The notes: generated from the letters alone by a model not told the origin. Counted from the first letter of the stretch, positions 20,564 through 39,534 are shown. The stretch: 64,000 nt of DNA from Muraenolepis orangiensis (GCA_027704905.1 CM051001.1:22428552-22492551), one strand, 5' to 3'. A program made the numbers and translations.

Positions 20564-21928
20564 TGCCTCGTTTCCACCAAAGCAAGCCTAGTTCTAGCTC
20601 TCGGGTGGCGCGAGAGCCGGTTCGCAGTTGGTTCAATTGGCGAGCAGTCTAAGAACTGGTTTGCGTTTCCACCGACTTTTTCGCCGAGAGAGCCACGTCA
20701 TGACGTCACTGTTAACGTCTCTGCTTTCCCAGCAGCTCGCGCCAACTTCCACAACAGTGGATTACATGATGGATGTTAAAGTGTTGCTCCTGGCTTTCAG
20801 GCTACAAACAGCTGCTCGTCTTTAGTGCTATTGACGCGATTACGTTGAAGCCCCTAACTGTGATAAAGGACTATACTAATAAAATGGACTTGACGTTAGA
20901 GCTGCATTTAAACAGTTAAGAGTACTTAAACAGAAGGGACCATTTGCCTTTTCTTCTTCAAAACTGTCATCTTGTATTATGTTTCTCGGTTGATAAAGCA
21001 TAATGAAGCGGACATTGTATGAAAAATATAAATGTTTTATTAAAAAAAAAACATTAAATACACAATAGTACAAGTATAGAGTGCAGTGTAATAAGTCCAT
21101 GTTAATAAAGCTCAGAGGGGCTGAGGGGCTCCTGAGCTGCAGCCCAGTGGGGCGGTAGCTCCGCATCGCATCGTCCAGGGAAGACGACTCCATAAACAAC
21201 TAAAACAAGAGAAAAGTGCATTAAAACATGACTCCATTACACTTTACTGTTTTTAGAAAGTAGCATCCTGACGTTATCAAGGTTAATATCGGCTAACAGA
21301 AGCCTAGCAATCATAGCTCCTCATTTCTGATGATAGGAACATAACATTGATGTGATAATGAGCAGCTCGCTAAACAGCTTAGAAATACAAAGCTGGTTGG
21401 CAACACGGGACATATTTATAAAGTAAAACTTACCAGGACCAGTGTGACAGCAGCGGATCATCAGTTTGTTATCGATTAGCTCCTCGTATCGTCCAGTTTG
21501 TTATCGATTAGCCCCTCGTATCGTCCAGTTTGTTATTGATTAGCTCCTCGGTCCTGTCCCCCGCTGAAGACATCTCGCGCTGTAGTTTTTCTAATAGCGG
21601 TTTGTTCTAGAAGCTCCTCTAGTTTATTGTGACCTTCTGCCGAGGACCACAACGCAAACAAACGCAGATTGTCTCGTCCACGGACCACTGTCACCTCACG
21701 GCGAATTTTACTGATTTTAAAACTTTGTTTGTTTTGAGTTTGTCCGATAAGCCCCGCCCCCAGACGTAGTGGAGCCTGCTGGCTAGCCCAGCTTCGAAGT
21801 GGAGCCGCAAACGAACCACTTAACGGAGCCAGAAAGTGGCTCCATTGCGGTGGAAACCCAAAGAACTGGTTCGAGATGACACGCAAGCTCCGAACCAGCT
21901 CTCAAAACAGCTTGGTGGAAACGAAGCA
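20564..21928. mobile_element. Nonautonomous DNA transposon with TTA target duplication (PIF/Harbinger-like)
   Basis: Terminal inverted repeats: left tgcctcgtttccaccaaagc (20564-20583), right complement gcttggtggaaacgaagca (21910-21928). Flanking TTA occurs at 20561-20563 and 21929-21931, and removing insert plus one TTA restores the LINE frame. Subterminal gagagc-ggttcg and gtttccaccg motifs recur at both ends. The 3-bp TTA duplication is the PIF/Harbinger habit; no transposase is recognisable. Minus-strand ORFs at 20876-21199 and 21533-21886 have no clear match. Confidence 0.8.
21464..21559. repeat. Three tandem 32-bp units inside the DNA transposon
   Basis: Unit gtttgttatcgattagctcc plus 12 bases, repeated at 21464, 21496 and 21528 with few differences. 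Confidence 0.9.
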
Positions 21929-22255
21929 TTAGAGACAGCTTCCACAGTCAGGCCATCAGGCGGCTGAACAAGGGTGTATAGCATATAACAATGTATATTT
22001 TATTACATTGATATATATGTGTATTGCTCTTTTTTTGTGCTAATATATTGCATTTCATATATGCACATTTATATTTTTATATATTTAACTTTATACAGTT
22101 TGTACTTTTTACTTATTTTTTATTCTATTATTTTTATTTTTATAACTGTCTTTTTTTTTATAGCTGTCTGTCGTCGGGTATTGCACATAAGATTTTCACC
22201 CATTGCTTATACTTGTATAACTTTGATGTGACAATAAACTTGACTTAACTTGACT

Positions 22256-24210
22256 TGACACACACACACACACAGCGTTAAGGCAATGGCTGGTGCAGGA
22301 TTCACCACGGTTGTGTTGGCACAGGTATCGTCAGCTTCCATCGGTGGCGTGCCTCCCTCCACTACCACCTATAGCCCGGGTCGGCTTCTCTCTTCTATTG
22401 CCGACTATGTGTGGTTCACCTCCTCATCGTCTTGCACTATTTAAACCCTGGGCTTCCTATCCACTCGTCGCCAGATGGTTGGTTGTTCCTCACACGTCAG
22501 TGTCGCTCTGGGCTGCTTAGCAACTTTCTGGCGTTTATGAATTTATTCAGAATTTATTATTCTCCTTGTTTTCCCAGTGCCACGTCTCATTATCCGTCTA
22601 CCCGTCCAACCGGCCCGCCTGTCTGTCTATCCCGTCATTCTAATTTCCCTGTGTTAATTCATTGTAATCATAATTCATACCGGTTACTTTACCTGCGTGT
22701 CCTTCGCCTGGGTTCCATTAGCTCACTGCGACATTCTTCTTCTAGATGAATAGTAGATTCTGGAGGCATGTAGCGCATGTGAATGAAATCAGCTATGGCT
22801 AAAAGGAGTACTTTGCAGGTTTTCAACCAGCTTTGTACCATAACAATAACATATTACACATACATATTCATACACTTCCCCACATTACAATGGGGGTAGT
22901 ATATGAAAATGAACAATGATCAATTCCCCTCATTTTACCGCCATTCAGTTTAGCAAAATTGGTTTGCCAGCAAAAGTCTACCGGGAGACACGATTCCCGT
23001 TGTTTCGCTTCATCCGACAGACTTTTGCCGGCTCTAGGGCTGTTGTTCAAACTGTCGTTTGCGCCTTTCTACAGCATAGACAGCCGTGTCTAATGAAAAG
23101 CCCTTCTTTCCAGAGAAAATATACTTCTTTAAAAGGAAAGAAAAAAACAAATCCAATCAAGAACATTGATTTTTCGGACAGAAATAAGGCCCATACAGGT
23201 GATCGACTGGGAGCCAATAACAGACCACTACGAATGCGATGGCTTGTAGCATCCTGCGTAGGGCCTATCTGTCGCTGTGTGAAGGGCTAATGTTTCTCTT
23301 GTTCTTTCTCTGACATTTTCACTTATCGCTGTAGAAAACATTAATATGTAACTCAATCTATAAAGGTTGCAAAATCATGATGATTCAACTCCAGGTGGAG
23401 TCACACCAGATCCATGTCAGGCATCCTCTTGTATACACTAGGTTTCAATCTTCCTCCTCGAGCAATAATCTTGACTAAGAACAACAACAAGAGGAAGTAC
23501 CACACAGCACATCAAGATGGGAGTACTGTGTCTAACGGCACACACACAGAAACACGTGCTCATCTAATTGGCTGATCTCAAAAGATGATTTCATTTGGTA
23601 AAATGAATAAATGCCTTTAAGGCTTCTTGGTTCCCCACAGACATCAGTTCATCTTAATATACAATTACAGTTCTATTCAATTTTGCAGGCCATTATCTAC
23701 ATACAGTTCATACGGTTCCCTATTGAAGGCCCTGGAAGATCCATCCCAGACAGTGAGAGCACCTTAGATATGGTCCATATCCAAGGGTTTCTCCTGCTAC
23801 CAGTACAACCATTTATTTCTCCCTACCATTGAGTGACGTGCTGATTGCAATGAAACGGCCAATGACAGTAGTGTCAGAGGTGAGAAAAATAACATGTTAT
23901 TTTCGACCAGTGGACCAATAAACAACGACGGGCTCCAAAGTGTGTTTGGCAGAATGTGCAAAACGCATGTTGTTCACCTGAAGGGGCCGAGTTCCAAGTG
24001 CTACTTGGATCAGATTCGCCCGGGTATGAGGAGAGCACCTGGCACATCACTGCTCGGACCACACAAGTCATCTAAAGTCTGTCGGGTTGCCATCAATGCC
24101 GCTGTCCTCATTTTCACCCGTCTCTTCCTCGAGGTCTTCATTAATGACAACAACAACAAAAGGACATGTGTGCCAATGAGTCATTAGCTAGCATAAAGCA
24201 TACTTACTTA
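22256..24210. other. No gene seen
   Basis: Starts with a short CA run (22258-22274). An unbroken 124-codon plus-strand frame at 22916-23290 has ordinary composition but no recognisable family or splice context, so I do not call it. Confidence 0.5.
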
Positions 24211-24212
24211 CC

Positions 24213-24218
<6 letters not shown>

Positions 24219-24248
<30 letters not shown>
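24219..24248. repeat. TA microsatellite
   Basis: About 15 TA units. Confidence 0.95.
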
Positions 24249-24251
<3 letters not shown>

Positions 24252-24267
24252 ATTATTATGTTCATAT

Positions 24268-24498
24268 CTCACACATACTCTACAAGTCTACATAACATTT
24301 GTCTCTCTACAAATCTTATAAGAGTTTTTATACCTAGTCTTTTAGCAACTGTAAACTGTCAATTATAAATGATATATTATCATGCACTTTACTGCAACAT
24401 TTGCACTCTGGTTAGATGCTAACTGATTTTCGCTGTACTGTACTTGTGCTGTGCAATGACAATACATTTGAATCTAATCTAATCTAATCTAATAAAGC
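24268..24498 (+). mobile_element. LINE 3' tail, (CTAAT)n-ended
   Basis: Ends gtgcaatgacaatacatttg followed by four ctaat pentamers. The inverted counterpart lies at 43928-44100. Confidence 0.65.
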
Positions 24499-25514
24499 CT
24501 GTAGCCCAGTGGTCTTTAACCAGGGGTCTGTGGAGGTACTGCAGGGGGTCCGCAAACATGATTAATGAAGGTCATCGTCCAGGTCACCGACATAGATAGA
24601 CCTGGACCTCAGAATAATTGTTATCCTGCCACACACCAGGGTCAGTCTTCGTACAATGAAAAAAAGTTTGAGCCTGGCGTATTGATTTGAATAAGGTCAA
24701 CATGGCTTATAACTAAGCATCAAAGAAGTTAATAAGGCATTATAAATATATTATCAGGCCTATAGGCCTGGGAGGAAATGCAACAGCATTTTAATGAAAG
24801 ATATATATAAGTATAGAGGGCCCTGGGCTGAAGAATGCTGAAGACCCCCTGCTGGAGCCTCATGCTAGGTAACATTACATGATTAAATGTTTAGACTCTG
24901 AGTCTCTCCAAACTTCTGCCCCAGTGGCTCTCCTCTGATCTCAGTAGGGGAGGGTGGCTTCTTCTTGCTTGGTAAGGATTTTACATCTGGAACTCGGAGC
25001 CATTTCACACAGTGCCATCATCCACACACACCATCATCCCGCAGCCCCCCCCCCGTGTGGCTTCACACCCCTCGTCTTTAAGCCTGCCTTGGGGTCAGCA
25101 GACAATGTTCTTTCAACCAAACAAGCACTTCGACAAGTCCTCCTCCCCTCCCGCCATCTTCAGACCCCACTGACGTTTGTTAAAAAAGCCTACAAGCTAA
25201 GGCTTGTTGTTGTCCTTGACTGTCCATGGTTTATATATTCCTTAAAACATTGAAATGTTACGTTTGGCAGAGAGAGAGAGAGAGAGAGGGGGAGAGAGAG
25301 AGAGAGATATTCACCGTCAAGGATGGGACTCATTGTAGTTATTTCTGACTGGAACTTCTAATTTCAGATGGCTTTAGGCTAAAACACAAATCGCTGAGCT
25401 CAGCATTGCAATTTCGAAACACAATGTAATAAATCTGTAGCTCGCATGGAGAGAGAAAAAAACTGTGGTTCACCTCCTTATCCAGAGCAGAGGCAAGACG
25501 ACTGAATTATGACC
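24499..25514. other. No gene seen
   Basis: Includes a short GA run at 25270-25305. Nothing recognised. Confidence 0.5.
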
Positions 25515-25700
25515 ATTTGCTATTATTTTAGTCGTTTAGCACTTTTCTCCACATGGCCACTTACACTAAATTCAGATACATTAAGTAATTAAGGAGCAGA
25601 CAGAGAGTCAGGCATCTTGCTCAAGAAGGCATATGGGTAGGCAGAGGACAATGGAGATCAAACCCAGTTCCTTTCAGTAGTCCTCCTATGTTACACCATT
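25515..25700 (-). mobile_element. tRNA-derived SINE-like repeat
   Basis: On the minus strand a tRNA-like head (tggtgtaacataggaggact) is followed by box B-like gggtttgatctcc. A ttgagcaagatgcctgac body motif comes next, as in teleost SINEs. Confidence 0.5.
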
Positions 25701-26029
25701 TTCTGGAGCTACACCTTGTTTCCTGTTCCTGTTATGGACATATTTACCGAAGGCAAAACTCAATCCCGCGAGTGGATGAAGCTTTCAGAAGGGGATTTTA
25801 ACAAGGGCACTTCCACAGTGGCCAGTCTACACGGTGTTGATTTGAAACCTTTACAGTCACAATTTTTACAGTTTACTACTGCTGGCCATCCTGCCTCCAG
25901 CAACATGATTGGTCGAAAACAAATATGAAGCCAAGCAGAGCGCTTCTCTGCCATCAGACTTTACAGATGATAGACACCCAACCATAACCTACTATAACCT
26001 TCCAGACTACACAATTTCAGAAACATCCC

Positions 26030-26445
26030 TCTCTCTCTTTCTCGCTCTCTCTATCTCCCTCCCTCTATCCATCTCTCTACCCATCTCTCTCTCTCTCCCT
26101 CCTCTCCCTCTCGATCCATCTCTCTCCCTCTCACTCTCTCCCTCTCCCTCTCGATCCATCTCTCTCCCTCCTCCCTCTCACTCTCTCCCTCTCACTCTCG
26201 ATCCATCTCTCTCCCTCTCTCTCACTCTCTCCCTCTCACTCTCTCCCTCTCCCTCTCGATCCATCTCTCTCCCTCTCTCTCTCCCTCTCACTCTCCCTCT
26301 CAATCCATCTCTCTCTCTCTCTCTCCCTCTCCCTCTCGATCCATCTCTCTCCCTCTCACTCTCTCCCGCTCCCTCTTGATCTCTCTCTCTCCCTCTCACT
26401 CTCTCCCTCTCACTCTCGATCCATCTCTCTCCCTCGCTCTCTCAG
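26030..26445. repeat. CT-rich minisatellite, ~400 bp
   Basis: CT tract with a recurring ctcgatccatctctctccct unit at irregular 30-70 bp spacing. The long Ser/Leu/Pro ORF through it is a repeat translation. Confidence 0.95.
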
Positions 26446-27380
26446 TTCCCGCCAGGCACATTTCCCTGCATGGTGTTTGTGTTTCCACACGTCCAACTGA
26501 GATGCACTACCTCCCACACAGTGGCTTCAAACACCCCCTCCTCTCCTCCTCCTCCTCCTCCTCCCTGCTTCACACGGCTCCAGACTGCTCACGTCCTTAA
26601 TCCACCTCACTGGATCCCCGCACTGCCAGATCTTTCCTCTGGGCTCCCCGGTGTTTCAGGTTCAGAAAGCGATAGTGTTTTTTGTCCCACATTTTTGTCC
26701 CCGCAGGCCGGCCGTGGCCTTCACCGCCGACCACGCTGACATTCAGACGCTATTTAGAGCCGCTAGGGCCGTCAAGGTCAGTACTTTACTTACATTTAAC
26801 AGCTTCCAGCGGCAGACCCATATCTCTTTTTTCCTTTCCTTCCATCTTCCTACTTTGTTCTCCTTCCTTTCACCCATTTGTTTACACGTAGCCGTTTTGA
26901 GGTGGTAGATTCGCCTTCTGCGGTCTGTGCCATCGTTTGAGATATTTTTGCGACCAGCAGCAGAAACTATCAATATTTGGCACATTAAGGGCAGGAATTG
27001 AAAGGCCGCCTCGCAATAGTCCATGGCCAAAACTCTATATATTATATCCTTAATAACTTTTTAATGAAACAAAACAGTCAAAAGGGGCCTCTCAAAAGAC
27101 ATTTCATGGAGATGAACTAACCACTGAGATCCTAAAAATGTATTGGCTTTGTATTACGAGAATAACATTGAAATGTACGACAGTTCTTTCTGCATTCAAC
27201 CACCCTGAGTCACCTATAGGCCATCAGAGGAACTGCACGATAGTCGCTTGCATCAGGGCTTCACAAAACAGGCGGTCGTGGCTGCCGCTGGCTGCTAATT
27301 GCACCCCAAACACGATTGAAATGAAATGCTTGTTAAGTGGGGTTAACATCATGAAGACGCAAAGAAAGGGAAAACAACAT
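26446..27380. other. Mostly unique DNA; one weak exon candidate
   Basis: A CTC triplet patch sits at 26542-26563. A possible exon at 26707-26776 is listed separately. No other support for a gene. Confidence 0.5.
26707..26776 (+). CDS. Weak orphan exon candidate, unidentified
   Basis: Acceptor tttgtccccgcag, 70 nt, donor gtcagt. One frame reads PAVAFTADHADIQTLFRAAR and three more residues; another is also open. No family recognised. Confidence 0.15.
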
Positions 27381-29880
<2,500 letters not shown>

Positions 29881-29889
29881 TTCGTCCTA

Positions 29890-30010
29890 GCGATGAAGCT
29901 AGAGCCCGTGGGTTTTAGCTTAGATAGATAGAGTGTCGCCTTTTATGCCGGAGGTCGTGAGTTCGAGACTCGTGGGGGACACTCACGGTTACATGTGGTC
30001 GGCCGTCGCC
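29890..30010 (+). mobile_element. tRNA-like SINE fragment
   Basis: Box A-like tagcttagatagatag and box B-like gagttcgagactc sit at about tRNA spacing, but the acceptor stem does not pair. I read it as a SINE head rather than a tRNA gene. Confidence 0.4.
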
Positions 30011-30675
30011 ATTGGTTAAGCGTTGTTAAACTCGAATACAGGCAGTATTTGGAAACATTTTTCATTACATCCGTACAATTTTAAAAAAGGACCTCGGTTA
30101 TTTTGGAAACACTGTATAATGGTTTTACTAATTCAATTAATTTGTTCTTATTCAACCATTGACAACCGTTCCCATTTCATACCACAGCCTGGATGACTGA
30201 TGTTTTTTTTTATCATCTCCTGGAGAAAATATTAAATATAGGCTTTAAATCAAATTAAATTAAATTCTTCTTTTTATAGGAAAGCCCTGATGCTGTAAGC
30301 TGGGCATAATTGGAGACAAATGGCCCCGACTAGAAGCGCTGGTGGAGGCGGTTGCGGATCGGCTATTGTTCAGTTATTCACAATATGCGGGTGATTTGAT
30401 CTATTTTTTCTGTTCAATAACATTTTGACAAAATAAAGAAAGTCAAACATTTACTACGGATTTTGCCTGTTCTGTTCATTCATGTAAATTGCATTACCGA
30501 TAAGGCTGCACTGTGCATGCTGAAAAGGTTGGCAATAAAGTTGGGCAAATTCCCTGACTAAATAACAGCTTCAAATTATAATTGTCTGCAAATCTCCGTC
30601 GTATGACACCAAAGTATTAATAACAAAGCAATTTAGTTAAATGACTTTTCAGCAGACAGCACACGAAAGTTGTAG
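30011..30675. other. No gene seen
   Basis: AT-rich unique DNA; nothing recognised. Confidence 0.5.
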
Positions 30676-30680
30676 CCACG

Positions 30681-31353
30681 TGTCACGGGTAGACGTGGGG
30701 AGAGGGCAAGGAGGATCGGGGACCAAATAAAGATTATTTACTGATAAATACAGTAACACAAAAATCACTGGAAAACGCATGAAGCGCAAAAGACTTAACT
30801 ACAATAACCTGACGGTGGCATGACGTGGAACATGACGCTTGTTCATACACATGAAACAAGTACTCGGCATAACACAACGAGACAGTATATATAATATAAT
30901 ATACAATATAACCGGCCCGAACAAAAGAAGACGCCGCCTATTTAAACACACGGAACATAACAGGTGGTCCCAGGCAGCCAATAAGACGGGCAGGAAAACA
31001 TGAGGGGGAAATCAACGGTGATGCGCTGCAGCTGCGGGGGAGCACTAACAAGGGGGCGTGGCTATCAGGACGAGGCTGGGGAAACGGTGAGGTGAATGCG
31101 GTACGTGATAGGGGGCGTGGCTACCTGGACGAGGGCTTGGGAAACTGTGACATGAATGCGGGACGTGATAGGGGACGTGGCTACCTGGACGAGGGCTTGG
31201 GAAACTGTGACATGAATGCGGGACATGATAGGGGGCGTGGCTACCCGGGTGAGGGCTGGGGAAACGGTGACAGGAATGCGGAACGTGAAAAGGGGGCGTG
31301 GCTACCTGGACGAGGGCTGTGAACGCTGGGAGGCAGAACTGCCAATCCTGACA
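30681..31353 (-). mobile_element. Solo LTR, 673 bp
   Basis: Begins TGTCA and ends TGACA (LTR-type TG...CA termini). Exact 5-bp direct duplications CCACG flank it at 30676-30680 and 31354-31358. Read on the minus strand the order fits an LTR: tandem repeats with GC boxes (U3-like, 31330-31052), TATA-like AT-rich DNA (about 30947-30885), a degenerate poly(A)-signal region near 30725-30745, then the end. No second LTR or internal gag/pol is present, so it is a recombined solo copy. Superfamily not determined. Confidence 0.75.
31052..31330. repeat. ~60-bp tandem repeats inside the LTR (about 4.6 copies)
   Basis: Each unit starts gggggcgtggctacctggac or a close variant, is 59-61 bp long, and contains a GGGCGTGG GC-box-like core. 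Confidence 0.92.
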
Positions 31354-31358
31354 CCACG

Positions 31359-31880
31359 GCCTCAAATAATAATATAATAGGCACAGATTTGACTCATTTC
31401 ATGACTTTCGTTTCATATTTTGAAGTAAAGGGGACGTGGGTGTCATTTTCTTCCGCTTACAAGAGTCAGATCGCGTCGTAGTTGAGAACGCAATATAAGG
31501 ATTCTGATGAGAAAACACCTTCACCGCGCTCATCACTACGACACACTATCATAATTGATGGCACGGCATTGAGAACAGAAAATAAACTTAAAAAAACTAT
31601 TTAATTCACATCCATACTCCCCAGCCGAGGCCATGGGCGCACCATGGGCATCAACTACAGAGTCCAATGTTAACACACAACCTTTATAAACATAACCACA
31701 GAAGAATAGGACTCAAGGTAGTTGAAGGGAAATATTGTTATTTTATATTAAAAATATTTTATATATTTTTTAAATATTTTATATTATTTTATTATTAACA
31801 TCTAACCAAGCTTTCTGGCGAACCCATTGTTGCATTTCATTGGACAATGAGAACCTTTGAATGTGCTGCTTCTGAGTGTC
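31359..31880. other. No gene seen
   Basis: AT-rich, including a ttttatatta/aatattttatat patch at 31740-31795. Confidence 0.5.
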
Positions 31881-32600
31881 TGGGCCTCATTTCAAGAAGC
31901 ATTCAGGTTAACCCGGATATGTTCAGCCAAACCTGGGATATGGCAGGTTAGCTCAAGGACAACTCTGCCCACGGCTGCAAATCCAACTTATTCTCCGTAT
32001 TGGTTTAGATAATGGCAACAAACAACTTGATATGGTCAGATCCAAAATGATTGTATTCCAAGGCGCATGGTTGGGGAACAACAATCGAAATGTCGTGTCT
32101 AGATTGCAGTAATAGGATATTTTTATATAGCCCACTCTCTTAGTACTTTAACCCACCCACACCTGCAGCATTCAAGCAGTGAATTTTTATTTTCTTAACA
32201 CTTCTGATGAACGCAGATATAATGGCTTGTCCCTTTGTCTGACTTTGGAGAGCAGATTGCGCTCCTTGTAAAAAAAATAAAACAATTTTTAAACGTCTGG
32301 CAAACGCTTGGTGGCTTTAACTAATCTCACAGAGCCTGCATTTCCATGGTGAGAATAACCGACTGCGCTTCAACTAATAAAAGCACTGAAATAGCAACGG
32401 CGGCTTGGGCACTCCCTGATCGATCACATTTGCAGGGTGCGATAGATAGATAGATAGTGGCAGTTGAAGCCAGGTTCAACCTATCCGAGATGGAGTGAAC
32501 TCCTGAAGATTGAAATCAGCCGTTCTGAAACCGAAAATCCCAGTCCAGCGCTGGCTTGAGTCAGGAGCGTTGGTCTGCTACTTGAAATACAACCCCTGGA
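31881..32600. mobile_element. Possible degenerate DNA transposon with inverted ends
   Basis: The left end gggcctcatttcaagaagca resembles the complement of the right end near 32578-32598 (ggggttgtatttcaagtagc). The subterminal ggttaaccc and the style of the ends recall fish Harbinger/ISL2EU remnants. Target duplication not resolved. Confidence 0.35.
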
Positions 32601-34285
<1,685 letters not shown>

Positions 34286-34550
34286 CTGCCCAGGAGAAGG
34301 TATGAGTCCAGTGTGTCTAGCGGTGTAAACCTGCCCAGGAGAAGGTATGAGTCCAGTGTGTCTAGCGGTGTAAACCTGCCCAGGAGACGATATGAATCCC
34401 GTGTGGCTAGCGGTGTATACCTGCCCAGGCCAGTGGGTTTAGCGATGAATACCTGCCCATGAGACGGTATGAGTCCCGTGTGTCTAGCAGTGTATTCCTG
34501 CCCAGGCCAGTGGGTTTAGCGGTGTATACCGGCCCAGGAGACTTCCAAGA
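34286..34550. repeat. Minisatellite with alternating 45-bp and ~32-bp units
   Basis: Units start ctgcccaggagaaggtatga and end agcggtgta-ac. Three long units, then short, long, short: the short form lacks the centre of the long one. Confidence 0.9.
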
Positions 34551-34754
34551 GAAACTGTTCGGCAGCAAAACTGTGTGACGGGGACCAGCCGAGCTCCGGT
34601 GGACTCGCACATGGACTGTATAGAATACAGATTAAAAAATGATAATTTCGATATGTGCAAATTTGTGGAAGCTATCACACACACACACGGCTACAATTGT
34701 AATAACTATTCGAGATACATTGGTTTTGCTCCGAAGGTCATGTCTTGTCTTTTA

Positions 34755-35110
34755 CATTTAGGGCATTTGGCAGACGCTTTTATCCAAAGCGACTTACAAG
34801 GTTTACATTTGTTGAAGTAGCTGGGTCTTGGAAGAGCGATGTTTGGTTGTTATCAGTGAAGGTCGAACAAGTCGCCTGGCAGAAGTTGAGCGGAGCGCTC
34901 TGGCTGGGATGTAGGGCTTGACCAACGTTTGGAGGTAGGTTGGGGCAGTTCCATTGACTGCCCTGAAGGTCAGTACCAGAGTCTTGAACTTGATGTGAGC
35001 ATTTACCGGAAGCCAGTGGAGATCGCGGAAGAGAGGGGTCACGTGGGAGAATTTTGGTAGGTTGAATACCAGGCGTGCTGCTGCGTTCTGCTGCGTTGCT
35101 CACTAGATAG
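34755..35110 (-). mobile_element. 5'-truncated CR1/L2-group LINE 3' end
   Basis: The minus strand encodes LFRDLHWLPVNAHIKFKTLV and YIPARALRSTSARRL, the LINE C-terminal segment also found at 50061-50645. The family tail (gcagacgcttttatccaaag, then cgacttacaag) lies at about 34769-34801. Confidence 0.75.
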
Positions 35111-35890
35111 AAATTGCGTGTCAAGTGCCTGCCAGAGAAAAGATCAAACCAATGCCTTATCACGTCAATTATAGGGGTGGAAGTACGTAAAGTCATGCTG
35201 GCGTCATCACGAGCGAACGGTACATGAAAGATCCAATGACTACACTGATGGGGGTCTTTTTTACCCTTTTTTATTTTCAGCCTCAGAAATGGAAAACCAG
35301 CAGATGTATCGTCATTGACTTCGACCACAAGGCACACCCGTTAACATCCCACCGAAAACACGTTTCCTACACCTATAAAAGTCAAATTAAATGCCTTGCA
35401 ATCTAGAGGTTGATGAAATTTAGACCTCTTATTAAGAGGGCTTGCGTGCTGAAGCCCATTTTGGACGTCTTGTTCCCGTCTTTCTGATGAACCCCACAGC
35501 CGTCCTGAAGCACCCGCCGCTTTGCCGGCAGTGTGCTGTGAGTGCTACTGAACTACTGCCCCTTTCTCCCCGGTTCAATAATCCTACTCAATGGTGCCGT
35601 CACTCTATAGCCGTAGAAGGCATCGCTCTGCCAGGAACAACAACAACAACAAGGCAATCCCAGCCTTTAACGTCTGCAAAGAGGGAACACTCACAAGACC
35701 ATAGAAAAGATGTACATTTTGTTTTGGTTCGAAGAACAAGACACGAGTAATTTTATGTTTTTCATTATTGCAGTCCAGAAAAATCGAACAGCAACATGTT
35801 TTTATTTTTTTATCCTGTGTACAAGTTGCCGGTTTGTCAATTGAACAATAGATCAGCACTTATCAAGAAGACTGAAAACTAGAGGCCACA
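35111..35890. other. No gene seen
   Basis: Unique DNA; CAA triplets at 35636-35651. Confidence 0.5.
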
Positions 35891-35902
35891 CAGTAGGGCG
35901 CA

Positions 35903-36095
35903 TACCTCCGCCACATCAAAAAGGTCCCCAGGATCCGGATTCCGATCGGGATCTGAGCCAAAAACCAACCTTGGGCCATAAAACACTCTAGCCACCAAGT
36001 GTTGTCCAATTCCGTACATAACCTTTTGAGTTACCTTGCTCACAAACAAACAGACAGACAGACAAACAAACAAACAGGGTTCGGTGGCGGAGGTA
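35903..36095. mobile_element. Short interspersed repeat with 12-bp inverted termini
   Basis: Exact inverted ends tacctccgccac (35903-35914) and gtggcggaggta (36084-36095). The interior reads ccggattccgatcgggatct and later ttttgagttaccttgctcac followed by acagacagacagacaaac repeats, a pattern I associate with widespread vertebrate RTE-like LINE 3' ends. LINE tail or MITE remains open. Confidence 0.6.

Positions 36096-39534
<3,439 letters not shown>

Larger units (their letters stand above)
18945..22255 (+). mobile_element. 5'-truncated CR1/L2-group LINE with nested DNA transposon
   Basis: The left part aligns with 54325 onward of a second copy at 53110-55762, so this copy lacks the endonuclease half. 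RT sequence runs to 20563; a 1365-bp foreign insert follows, and the LINE resumes at 21929 with its C-terminal and 3' UTR sequence. It ends in tgtgacaataaac plus a cttgacttaacttgactt microrepeat, the usual L2-like tail. CA repeats flank it on both sides. Confidence 0.85.

Noticed and set aside
22916..23290. 124-codon plus-strand ORF of ordinary composition
   Set aside because: No recognisable domain, no splice context, and antisense frames are equally open.
29890..30010. Possible true tRNA gene
   Set aside because: Box A/B-like motifs are present, but the acceptor and anticodon stems do not pair convincingly.
31052..31330. CRISPR-like array
   Set aside because: The repeats are contiguous without unique spacers and sit inside an LTR in a vertebrate genome.
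31045..31365. ORFs in both strands with a repeated Pro/Ser/His or Gly/Arg pattern
   Set aside because: They are translations of the 60-bp LTR minisatellite.
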